Origin: Gemmatimonadota bacterium
GTDB taxonomy: Bacteria; Gemmatimonadota; Gemmatimonadetes; Gemmatimonadales; Gemmatimonadaceae
Assembly (NCBI GenBank): GCA_016714015.1
Contig: JADJNZ010000001.1
Location: 1,419,593-1,483,592, forward strand
Length of the DNA: 64,000 nucleotides
Direction: 5' to 3'
Under the pieces are notes generated by a model. The model saw nothing but the letters and a program-made list of their open reading frames with translations, was not told the origin of the DNA and searched no databases. Within the stretch, counting starts at the first letter, position 1. Each line of letters starts with the position of its first letter. The translations under genes and the position numbers were made by a program. Below, piece after piece: positions 16,154 through 22,693 of this stretch.

Positions 16154-17248
16154 ATGCCCACCCAGCCCAAGCTCCAGCGCTGGACCGACCTGCTCGCCGC
16201 CCTCCTGCGGCGGCATGGGGCGGTGGACTTCGAGGCGCTCCGCGGCGAGGTGGGGGCGTATGCGGCGCACACCGGCCAGCGGAGCGCGCTCATGCGGATG
16301 TTCGAGCGCGACAAGGACGAGTTGCGCGCCCTCGGCGTGCCGATCGAGACCGTCGCCGGCGAGGACAACAACAGCAGCCTGTATCGCCTCGCGTCGCGGC
16401 ACTTCTATCTCCCTTTCCTCCAGCTCGCGTACGAACGCACGCGCGGGCCGGGGCGCCCGCCGGCGCGGCCGCGCGGGCCCGGGTACCAGTCGCTGCCGGT
16501 GCTCGCGTTCGAGCCCGACGAGCTCGACGCGGTCGCGCGCGCCGCACGGCGCGTGACGGCGCTCGGCGATGCGGCGCTCGCGCACGAGGCCACCACCGCG
16601 CTCCGCAAGCTCGCGCACGACCTCCCCATGGTGCTCGAGCCCGCCGGCGACGACGATCGCGTGCTCACCGAGCGCGCGCCGGACCATGCGTTGCTCTCGG
16701 TCCTCGGCGACGCGCTCGAGCGGCGGAAGTCGGTGCGCTTCACCTACCGGTCGATGCATCGCGACGAGACCGCCGCGCGCGCCGCCGACCCGTGGGGCCT
16801 CGCCTTCCTCGGCGGACACTGGTACCTCGTCGCGCGCGACCACGAGGCCGACGCGCTGCGGCAGTTCCGCGTGAGCCGCATCGCCGCACCCGCGGCGAAC
16901 ACGGTGCGGCCGCAGTCGCCGGACTTCGCCATCCCCGACGACTTCGATCTCGCGGCGCACGCCGCATCGCGCCACGCCTGGGAGCTGGGCGACGCCGAGC
17001 AGCGCGAGGTGCTCGTGCGCTTCACCGTCCGGAACGGTGTCACCGTCTCCGCCATGCGACTCGGCGACGCGGTGCCGGAGGATGCGACGGTGCGGCGCTT
17101 CCGCGTGCGGCGGCCCGACACCTTCGCGCTCTGGGTGCTCGGCTTCGCGGGCGCGGCCGAAGTGGAATCGCCGCCGGAGCTGCGGGAGCAGGTGCGCGCG
17201 CTCGCGCGCGCGGCGCTCGGCGCGTATGACGGAGGGCCGCGGCGATGA
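16154..17248 (+). CDS. WYL-domain transcriptional regulator, PafB-like
   Basis: A 364-residue regulator. An N-terminal winged helix-turn-helix region (about 1-80: LQRWTDLLAALLRRHGAVDFEALRGEV, RMFERDKDELRALGVPIE) is followed by a WYL domain around residues 190-250 (SVRFTYRSMHRDETAARAADPWGLAFLGGHWYLVARD) and a WCX-like C-terminal domain. Paired WYL regulators (PafB/PafC) in actinobacteria activate DNA-damage genes, with WYL sensing single-stranded nucleic acid; a similar role here is inference. It overlaps the second gene by 4 nt (ATGA). Confidence 0.88.
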   Translation: MPTQPKLQRWTDLLAALLRRHGAVDFEALRGEVGAYAAHTGQRSALMRMFERDKDELRALGVPIETVAGEDNNSSLYRLASRHFYLPFLQLAYERTRGPGRPPARPRGPGYQSLPVLAFEPDELDAVARAARRVTALGDAALAHEATTALRKLAHDLPMVLEPAGDDDRVLTERAPDHALLSVLGDALERRKSVRFTYRSMHRDETAARAADPWGLAFLGGHWYLVARDHEADALRQFRVSRIAAPAANTVRPQSPDFAIPDDFDLAAHAASRHAWELGDAEQREVLVRFTVRNGVTVSAMRLGDAVPEDATVRRFRVRRPDTFALWVLGFAGAAEVESPPELREQVRALARAALGAYDGGPRR

Positions 17249-18252
17249 GTGCGACCGCACAGACCGCGGCGGCGCAGCTGCGCCGGCTCCTCCTCGCGCT
17301 CCCCGCGCTCGCGGACGACCGCGCGCATTCGCTCCGAGATGTGGCCGAGCGGGTGGGCACCGATGTGGGCACGCTGCGCGAGGACCTGACGACGCTCGTC
17401 ACGCGCGTGACCGATGATCCCGGCGGCTTCACCGAGGGCGTGCAGCTCCTCATCGGTGCGGAGCAGGTGCAGCTCGCGACGCCGGCCGGGCACTTCCGCA
17501 GGCCCATGGCGCTCTCGCGCGTGGAGTTGCACGCGCTCGAGCTCGGGCTCGCGGCGTTGCATCACGAGTCGCCGCCCGACGAGCGCGCGGTGCTGGCGCG
17601 CGCGCGCGAACGCCTGCGGAAGGCGCTCGCCGCACTGCCGCACGAGGCGGTGGCCGAGTCGTGCAGCGACCGCTACGTGGCGCTCGGGGCGGAGTCGGAG
17701 GCCGAGCGCGTGACGCGCCGCGAGCTGCAGCGCTGCATCAAGGCGCGCAGCATCGCGACCATCGCGTACCGGAGCGCGGGGGCCGCCGATCCTGGAACGC
17801 GGCGCGTGGAGCCGCTCGCCGTGCTCTGGTCGCGCGGCGCGTGGTATCTCGTCGCCTGGTGCGAACGCAGCGAGGCGCTGCGCGTCTTCCGGCTCGACCG
17901 CATCGCGTCGGTGACCTGCGGGCCCGACCGCTTCGCGCCGCGCGGACCCTTCGCGCTCGAGTCGGTGCTGCGCGAGGGGCGCGTGCTGGTGGGTGGTGGC
18001 GACACGGTGATGCGCGTGCGGTACTCGCCGCGCATCGCGCGCTGGATCGCGGAGCGGGAGCGCGTGACGACCGAGGCGGACGGGTCGGTGGTCGCGGAGT
18101 ATCCGCTGCTCGACCTGGAGTGGGGGGTGCGGCAGGCGCTGCGGTACGGGCCGGATGCGGAGGTGGTGGGTCCGGAGGAGTTGCGGGAGGCGGTGGTGGC
18201 GCGGCTGCGGGAGATCGGTGAAGGCGGGAACCGAGCGGCATCCCGCACCTGA
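17245..18252 (+). CDS. WYL-domain transcriptional regulator, PafC-like
   Basis: A 335-residue partner of the preceding regulator. The N-terminal DNA-binding part (about 1-75: RRLLLALPALADDRAHSLRDVAERVGTDVGTLREDLTTL) is followed by a WYL domain (IATIAYRSAGAADPGTRRVEPLAVLWSRGAWYLVAW). A WCX-like domain lies at the end. The tandem ATGA overlap and shared layout indicate obligate co-expression and probably a heterodimer, as known for PafBC. Confidence 0.88.
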   Translation: MSATAQTAAAQLRRLLLALPALADDRAHSLRDVAERVGTDVGTLREDLTTLVTRVTDDPGGFTEGVQLLIGAEQVQLATPAGHFRRPMALSRVELHALELGLAALHHESPPDERAVLARARERLRKALAALPHEAVAESCSDRYVALGAESEAERVTRRELQRCIKARSIATIAYRSAGAADPGTRRVEPLAVLWSRGAWYLVAWCERSEALRVFRLDRIASVTCGPDRFAPRGPFALESVLREGRVLVGGGDTVMRVRYSPRIARWIAERERVTTEADGSVVAEYPLLDLEWGVRQALRYGPDAEVVGPEELREAVVARLREIGEGGNRAASRT

Positions 18253-18322
18253 CCGCAACGGAACGATCCGGGAGCCGCAGCGCGGCGCGGTATGCTCTCG
18301 CATGCCTCGCGCGCGCCTTGGA

Positions 18323-18368
18323 TGGACACCGCCACCCAAAAAGGGTACGTTCATTCCCAATATGGGAA
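18323..18368 (+). promoter_or_regulatory. Promoter and operator overlapping the start codon of HTH-NTase gene
   Basis: TGGACA (18323-18328) and TACGTT (18346-18351) are 17 nt apart. TTCCCA (18354-18359) and TGGGAA (18363-18368) form an inverted repeat with a 3-nt centre that spans the expected transcription start and the ATG at 18362. Binding there would block transcription start directly. The predicted leader is only a few nt. Confidence 0.65.
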
Positions 18369-18961
18369 CACGACCGGCCATCCGTCGTTCGCGCGTCGGC
18401 GCGGCGCTCTTCTCGGACGTCCAGGGCCGGGTGCTCGCCCTTCTGTTCGGGCAGCCGGCCCGGCGCTTCCAGGGCGCCGAACTGCTCCGCCTCGTCGGGA
18501 GCGGCACCGGCGCCACGCACCGGGTGCTCCACCAGCTCGTCGATGCGGAACTCGTGACCGTGGTCCCGGTCGGGAACCAGCGGCACTACCAGGCGAATGC
18601 GCAGAGCCCCGTCTTCGAGGACCTGTGCCGGCTCGTGCTCAAGACCGTCGCCGTCGCGGAGCCACTGCAGAAGGCGCTCGCTCCGCTCGCGTCCCGGATC
18701 GCGGAGGCGTTCGTCTTCGGGTCCGTCGCCGCCGGCGTTGAGCGTGCATCCAGCGACCTCGACCTGTTCATCGTGAGCGATGATGTCGAGTACGCGGAGC
18801 TCTTCGACCGGCTCGCGAGCGCGGAGCGCGAGCTGGGCCGTCGCATCGAGCCGACCCTCCTCACCACGCAGGCCTTCGCTCGACGACTGCGCACGACGGA
18901 CGGGTTCGCCAAGCGCGTCGCCAGCGGGGATCGCATCCCCATCATCGCACGTACGAGCTGA
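18362..18961 (+). CDS. HTH regulator fused to minimal nucleotidyltransferase domain
   Basis: A 199-residue protein. Residues about 8-85 form an ArsR-like winged HTH (ALFSDVQGRVLALLFGQPARRFQGAELLRLVGSGTGATHRVLHQLVDAELVTVVPVGNQRHYQAN). Residues about 105-160 hold a MNT-type nucleotidyltransferase core (EAFVFGSVAAGVERASSDLDLFIVSDD) with the GS and SDLDL motifs. Such fusions occur alone or in MNT-HEPN-like toxin-antitoxin systems; no HEPN partner is adjacent. Start 18362 is chosen because the promoter and the operator fall just before it; ATG 18302 is an alternative adding 20 residues. Confidence 0.78.
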   Translation: MGTRPAIRRSRVGAALFSDVQGRVLALLFGQPARRFQGAELLRLVGSGTGATHRVLHQLVDAELVTVVPVGNQRHYQANAQSPVFEDLCRLVLKTVAVAEPLQKALAPLASRIAEAFVFGSVAAGVERASSDLDLFIVSDDVEYAELFDRLASAERELGRRIEPTLLTTQAFARRLRTTDGFAKRVASGDRIPIIARTS

Positions 18962-18991
18962 ATCGCGTGCCGCAGTGGATCACGGCCCGAA

Positions 18992-19007
18992 TGTGGTGCA
19001 CATCACA
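18992..19007. promoter_or_regulatory. CRP/FNR-like site upstream of charged-repeat protein
   Basis: TGTGGTGCACATCACA matches the CRP-type consensus TGTGA-N6-TCACA with one mismatch. It lies about 84 nt before the ATG at 19091 in the only sizeable gap upstream of that gene. No strong -35/-10 pair was found nearby. Confidence 0.35.
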
Positions 19008-19090
19008 CGCTTAACACCCCGCGCACTCCGCACGTCCGACAGGCAACACGGGACGCGATCCAGCGTCCCCAACCTCTCGGAGATCCCCAG

Positions 19091-19528
19091 ATGCGCTCGA
19101 ACCTGATCCACGCCAGCCTCGCCGCTCTCGTCCTCGTCGCCAGCAGCGCGAGCGCGCAGGCCCCCGCTGCCGCCAAGGCCCCCGCGGCACGCCGCTGCGC
19201 CGCGAACACCCCGTGCGACCGCGCCGAGGATCGCCGCGACCGTCGCGAGGACGTGCGCGACCGCACCGAGAACCGTGCGGACCGCCGCGAGGACGTGCGC
19301 GATCGTCGCGAGGACGTGCGGGACCGTCGCGAGGACGTCCGCGACGCGCAGCACCAGGGTGGCCCGCGCGACCGCATCGAGGACCGCCGCGACCGTCGCG
19401 AGGACGTGCGCGACCGGAAGGAGGATGTGCGGGACCGTCGTGAGGACGTGCGGGACCGCGCCGAGAACAAGCGCGACCGCGCCGAGGATCGCCGCGAGCG
19501 CCGCCGCGACGGGGCGCGCCGCCCGTAA
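19091..19528 (+). CDS. Exported protein of charged heptad repeats (RREDVRD)
   Basis: A 145-residue protein with a signal peptide (about 1-23, ...SSASA). After a short Pro/Ala linker with two cysteines (RRCAANTPC), the rest is almost entirely heptads of the form R-x-E-x-x-x-D: six exact RREDVRD copies, one RKEDVRD, and degenerate versions such as RTENRAD, RIEDRRD, RAENKRD and RAEDRRE. Alternating Arg and Asp/Glu at i/i+3/i+4 favours a stable single alpha-helix or coiled coil. The signal peptide and in-phase heptads make it a real gene rather than chance GC-rich sequence. Function unknown; periplasmic or surface location inferred. Confidence 0.75.
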   Translation: MRSNLIHASLAALVLVASSASAQAPAAAKAPAARRCAANTPCDRAEDRRDRREDVRDRTENRADRREDVRDRREDVRDRREDVRDAQHQGGPRDRIEDRRDRREDVRDRKEDVRDRREDVRDRAENKRDRAEDRRERRRDGARRP

Positions 19529-19539
19529 GCGGCGCTAAC

Positions 19540-19600
19540 GCTCCGAAGGGGCGGACCGTAGAATCCCGGGTCCGCCCTCTCGTCATCCGTCCTTCGGAGC
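19540..19600. terminator. Long two-part hairpin between heptad-repeat gene and S9 peptidase
   Basis: An outer stem GCTCCGAAGG (19540-19549) / CCTTCGGAGC (19591-19600) encloses an inner stem GGCGGACC (19550-19557) / GGTCCGCC (19569-19576), with unpaired bases only on the 3' side. It starts 12 nt after the upstream stop and ends 8 nt before the S9 peptidase ATG. It may terminate the upstream transcript, but no T-run follows, or it may be a leader structure controlling the peptidase. Confidence 0.45.
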
Positions 19601-19608
19601 CGCACGCC

Positions 19609-22206
19609 ATGTCCCAGTTCGTCGTCCGCCGCGCGATCGCCGCCGTCGCCTCGCTCCTGTTCCTCTCGACGGCGGCCCTCGCGCAGCTGCCGCTGGCCGA
19701 CCGGTCGGCCGCCGCGAGCGCGGCGCGCCCCGTCACCGAGGCGAACTTCCGCCTCGCCGCGCGCTTCGCGCCCTACAAGATGCGCTCGCTCGTCTACTCC
19801 ACCGGCGTCACGCCGCGGTGGATCAAGGGCACCGAGCGCTTCTGGTACGAATGGGAGACGGCGCAGGGGAAGCGCTTCATGATCGTGGACCCGGTGGCGG
19901 GCACCAAGCGCCAGCTTTTCGACAACGACCGCATCGCCGCCGAGCTCACGCGCATCACGAAGGATCCGTGGGACGGGCGGCACCTGCCCATCCGCGCCAT
20001 CCGGTTCGTGAACGCCACCACGCTCGAGTTCGAGGTGGAGTCGTCGCAGGACACGGTGATCGTCGACGCCGAGGCGGTGCGCGGCGATTCGCAGCAGGTG
20101 CGCCGCGCCAACGCGCGTCCGCCGCGGCCGCGGAAGAAGGTCTGGCACTTCCGCTACGACGTCACCACGCAGGTGCTCACCGAGATCCCCGACTGGAAGG
20201 CGCCGGACAATCACCCGGGCTGGGCGAGCGTCTCCCCGGACGGCCAGACCATCGTCTACGCGCGGAACCACAACCTCTATAGGATGAGCCGCGCCGAGTA
20301 CCAGAAGGTGCTCGACGCGCGACGGGCGAAGAGCGGCGCCGCGGCCGACAGCGCCGAGTGGCGCGTGACGGTCGAGGAGGTGCAGCTCACCACCAACGGC
20401 GTGGAGCACTACAGCTGGGCGGGCGGCGACTTCGGCATGACCGACATCGAGCGGGAGCGCGCGAAGGACCGCCGCAAGCGGGCGCAGATCTCCTGGGCGC
20501 GCGACTCCAAGCGCTTCACCGCCGAGCGCGATGACCGGCGCAAGGTCAGCGACCTCTGGGTGATCGCGTCGGTGGGCAACAAGCGCCCGACGCTCGAGAC
20601 CTACAAGTACGACATGCCGGGCGACACGAACGTGACCCAGCCCGAGGCGGGCGTGTACGACCTCGCCGCCTCGCGCATGGTGATGATCGACGCGAAGGGC
20701 TTCAAGGACCAGCAGATGGGGTTGTTCAGCGCGCGGCAGTTCACCTATCCCGACGAGAACCAGCCGCCGCGCTCGCTCTGGCTCTCCGAGGATCCGAACC
20801 AGGTCTGGCTCTGGCGCCGCAGCCGCGACCAGCACAAGGTCGACGTCCTCGTCGCCGACGCGACGACCGGCGCGGTGCGCGTGGTGATCGAGGAGCGGCT
20901 CAACACGTACGTCGAGCACCAGCGGCTGGAGCTCCTCAAGGGCGGCGACCTGCTCTGGTGGTCGGAGCGCGACGGCTGGGCGCACATCTATAGGTTCGGG
21001 CAGGACGGGAAGCTCAAGGGCCGCCTCACCGAGGGCGCGTTCCATGTCGGGAGCATCGCCGGCATCGACGAAGCGCGCGGCGTCGCGTACCTCACGGCGC
21101 ATGGGCGGGAGGCGGGCCAGGACCCGTACTACGAGCATGCCTATCGTGCGGGGCTCGACGGCAGCGGCCTCACGCTGCTCAACCCCGGCGACTTCGACCA
21201 TCGGGTCGCCCTCGGCGAGTCGAACCGTTTCGCGGTGAACACCTTCTCGCGCGTCAACACCGTCCCCGCGTCCACGCTCCATGACGTGACCACGGGCCGG
21301 AAGATCCTCGATCTCGAGGAGGCCGACTTCTCGCAGCTGCGCGCCGCGGGCTATCGCTTCCCCGAGACCTTCACCGTGAAGGCCGCCGACGGCGTGACCG
21401 ACCTCTACGGCGTGATGTACAAGCCGTTCGACTTCGACTCGACGCGCTCGTATCCCATCGTCGAGTACGTCTATCCCGGACCGCAGACCGAGTCGGTGGC
21501 GAAGTCGTTCTCGACGAGCGCGCCCGAGGTGGCGCTCGCGCAGTTCGGGATGGTGGTCATCACCATCGGCAATCGCGGCGGGCATCCCGACCGCTCCAAG
21601 TGGTACCACAACTACGGCTACGGCGACCTGCGCGACTACGGCCTGATGGACAAGAAGGTCGCCGTGGAGCAGCTCGCCGACCGGCACCGCTTCATCGACA
21701 TCGATCGCGTGGGCATCTACGGCCACTCGGGCGGCGGCTTCATGTCCACCGCCGCGATGCTCGTCTATCCCGACTTCTTCAAGGTGGCCGTCTCGTCATC
21801 GGGGAACCACGACAACGACGTCTACAACCAGAACTGGTCCGAGAAGCATCACGGCGTGAAGGAGACCGTGAAGGGCGACACGATCACGTTCGAGTACACG
21901 ATCGAGCGCAACTCCGAGCTCGCGCGGAACCTCAAGGGCCACCTGCTCCTCACCACCGGCGACATCGACAACAACGTCCACCCGGCGGGGACCCTCCGCA
22001 TGGCCGACGCGCTCATCCGCGCCAACAAGCGCTTCGACCTCTTCATCTTCCCCGGCCAGCGGCACGGCTACGGGAACATGAGCGACTACTGGTTCTGGCT
22101 GCGCGCCGAGTACTTCGTGAAGCACCTGCTCGGCGACACGCGGTGGTCGGCGAACATCACCGAGCTCGACGTGGAGCGGACGCCGCCGGGCGGCGTCCGC
22201 CCCTGA
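19609..22206 (+). CDS. S9-family peptidase, dipeptidyl-peptidase IV type
   Basis: An 865-residue exported serine peptidase. The signal peptide (about 1-25, ...STAALAQ) precedes an N-terminal beta-propeller domain typical of DPP IV (about 60-520). A C-terminal alpha/beta-hydrolase domain follows, with triad S707 (YGHSGGGF), D787 (GDIDNNVHPAG) and H819 (GQRHGYG). The nucleophile elbow GHSGGG differs from the common GWSYGG of DPP IV but keeps G-x-S-x-G. It probably removes N-terminal dipeptides from periplasmic peptides and helps feed on protein. It is monocistronic and followed by a palindromic repeat. Confidence 0.9.
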   Translation: MSQFVVRRAIAAVASLLFLSTAALAQLPLADRSAAASAARPVTEANFRLAARFAPYKMRSLVYSTGVTPRWIKGTERFWYEWETAQGKRFMIVDPVAGTKRQLFDNDRIAAELTRITKDPWDGRHLPIRAIRFVNATTLEFEVESSQDTVIVDAEAVRGDSQQVRRANARPPRPRKKVWHFRYDVTTQVLTEIPDWKAPDNHPGWASVSPDGQTIVYARNHNLYRMSRAEYQKVLDARRAKSGAAADSAEWRVTVEEVQLTTNGVEHYSWAGGDFGMTDIERERAKDRRKRAQISWARDSKRFTAERDDRRKVSDLWVIASVGNKRPTLETYKYDMPGDTNVTQPEAGVYDLAASRMVMIDAKGFKDQQMGLFSARQFTYPDENQPPRSLWLSEDPNQVWLWRRSRDQHKVDVLVADATTGAVRVVIEERLNTYVEHQRLELLKGGDLLWWSERDGWAHIYRFGQDGKLKGRLTEGAFHVGSIAGIDEARGVAYLTAHGREAGQDPYYEHAYRAGLDGSGLTLLNPGDFDHRVALGESNRFAVNTFSRVNTVPASTLHDVTTGRKILDLEEADFSQLRAAGYRFPETFTVKAADGVTDLYGVMYKPFDFDSTRSYPIVEYVYPGPQTESVAKSFSTSAPEVALAQFGMVVITIGNRGGHPDRSKWYHNYGYGDLRDYGLMDKKVAVEQLADRHRFIDIDRVGIYGHSGGGFMSTAAMLVYPDFFKVAVSSSGNHDNDVYNQNWSEKHHGVKETVKGDTITFEYTIERNSELARNLKGHLLLTTGDIDNNVHPAGTLRMADALIRANKRFDLFIFPGQRHGYGNMSDYWFWLRAEYFVKHLLGDTRWSANITELDVERTPPGGVRP

Positions 22207-22216
22207 GCGACGCCGA

Positions 22217-22249
22217 TCAGGAGCGGCGGTCGATCGCCGACCGCCGCTC
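22217..22249. repeat. 33-nt palindromic repeat, copy 1
   Basis: A 33-nt sequence identical to 25352-25384. It contains a perfect 13-bp stem, GGAGCGGCGGTCG (22220-22232) / CGACCGCCGCTCC (22238-22250), with a 5-nt loop. It lies 11 nt after the S9 peptidase stop, where a terminator would be expected, but no T-run follows. With its twin it brackets the PadR-ADOP pair. Confidence 0.85.
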
Positions 22250-22295
22250 CGTCGCGTGATCGACGGTCCGGAAGGCTCGTTGCCCATGACGGTCA

Positions 22296-22328
22296 CATCT
22301 TGACAACCAAGATGAGCGCCCGTACCAT
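22296..22328 (+). promoter_or_regulatory. padR promoter with inverted repeat
   Basis: TTGACA (22300-22305) and TACCAT (22323-22328) are 17 nt apart. CATCTTG (22296-22302) and CAAGATG (22308-22314) are inverted arms with a 5-nt spacer covering the -35 box, a likely PadR operator. The leader to the ATG at 22356 is about 20 nt. Confidence 0.7.
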
Positions 22329-22355
22329 GGGTCCGACCACCTTCCGGGCGATGCG

Positions 22356-22691
22356 ATGGCCGAGCTGGGCACCGATGTGATCCAGGGGACCCTGGACGTG
22401 ATGATCCTCAAGACGCTCAGCCTGCAGCCGATGCACGGCTTCGGCATCGCGCGCCGGATCGAGCAGGTGTCGCGGAACGTCTTCAAGGTGAACCCGGGCT
22501 CGCTGCTCACGGCGTTGCAGCGGCTGGAGCGCGACGGGAGCATCGACGCGGAGTGGCGCGTCACGGAGAACGCCCGTCGCGCCAAGTACTACACGATCAC
22601 GCGGCAGGGCCGCCGCCGGTTGAAGGAGGAGAAGGCCGGCTGGGAGCTGCGCGCCACCGCCGTCGCGCGGCTGTTGAGCGCCGAGAGCTGA
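22356..22691 (+). CDS. PadR-family transcriptional repressor
   Basis: A 111-residue PadR regulator: QGTLDVMILKTLSLQPMHGFGIARRIEQ (about 10-37), then VNPGSLLTALQRLERDGSIDAEWRVTENARRAKYYTITRQGRRRL (about 47-90) is the winged helix. This is the short 'ADOP-partner' form seen in Acidobacteria and Gemmatimonadota, where PadR is encoded directly before a large permease. Two nucleotides separate its stop from the permease ATG. It probably represses its own operon through the inverted repeat in its promoter. Confidence 0.92.
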   Translation: MAELGTDVIQGTLDVMILKTLSLQPMHGFGIARRIEQVSRNVFKVNPGSLLTALQRLERDGSIDAEWRVTENARRAKYYTITRQGRRRLKEEKAGWELRATAVARLLSAES

Positions 22692-22693
22692 CG

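Noticed and set aside
13676..17260. Minus-strand frame of 1194 codons spanning tex and the first WYL gene
   Set aside because: It is out of frame with tex and encodes Arg/Gly-rich sequence; the tex frame itself (13768-16062) gives the full Tex protein.
18302..18361. Upstream ATG for the HTH-nucleotidyltransferase, preceded by TATGCT
   Set aside because: TATGCT lacks a -35 partner, while TGGACA/TACGTT and the palindrome favour the ATG at 18362; kept as an alternative only.
19200..19500. Short tandem DNA repeats that could be a CRISPR or minisatellite
   Set aside because: The 21-nt period equals seven codons and follows a signal peptide in frame, so a heptad-repeat protein explains it.
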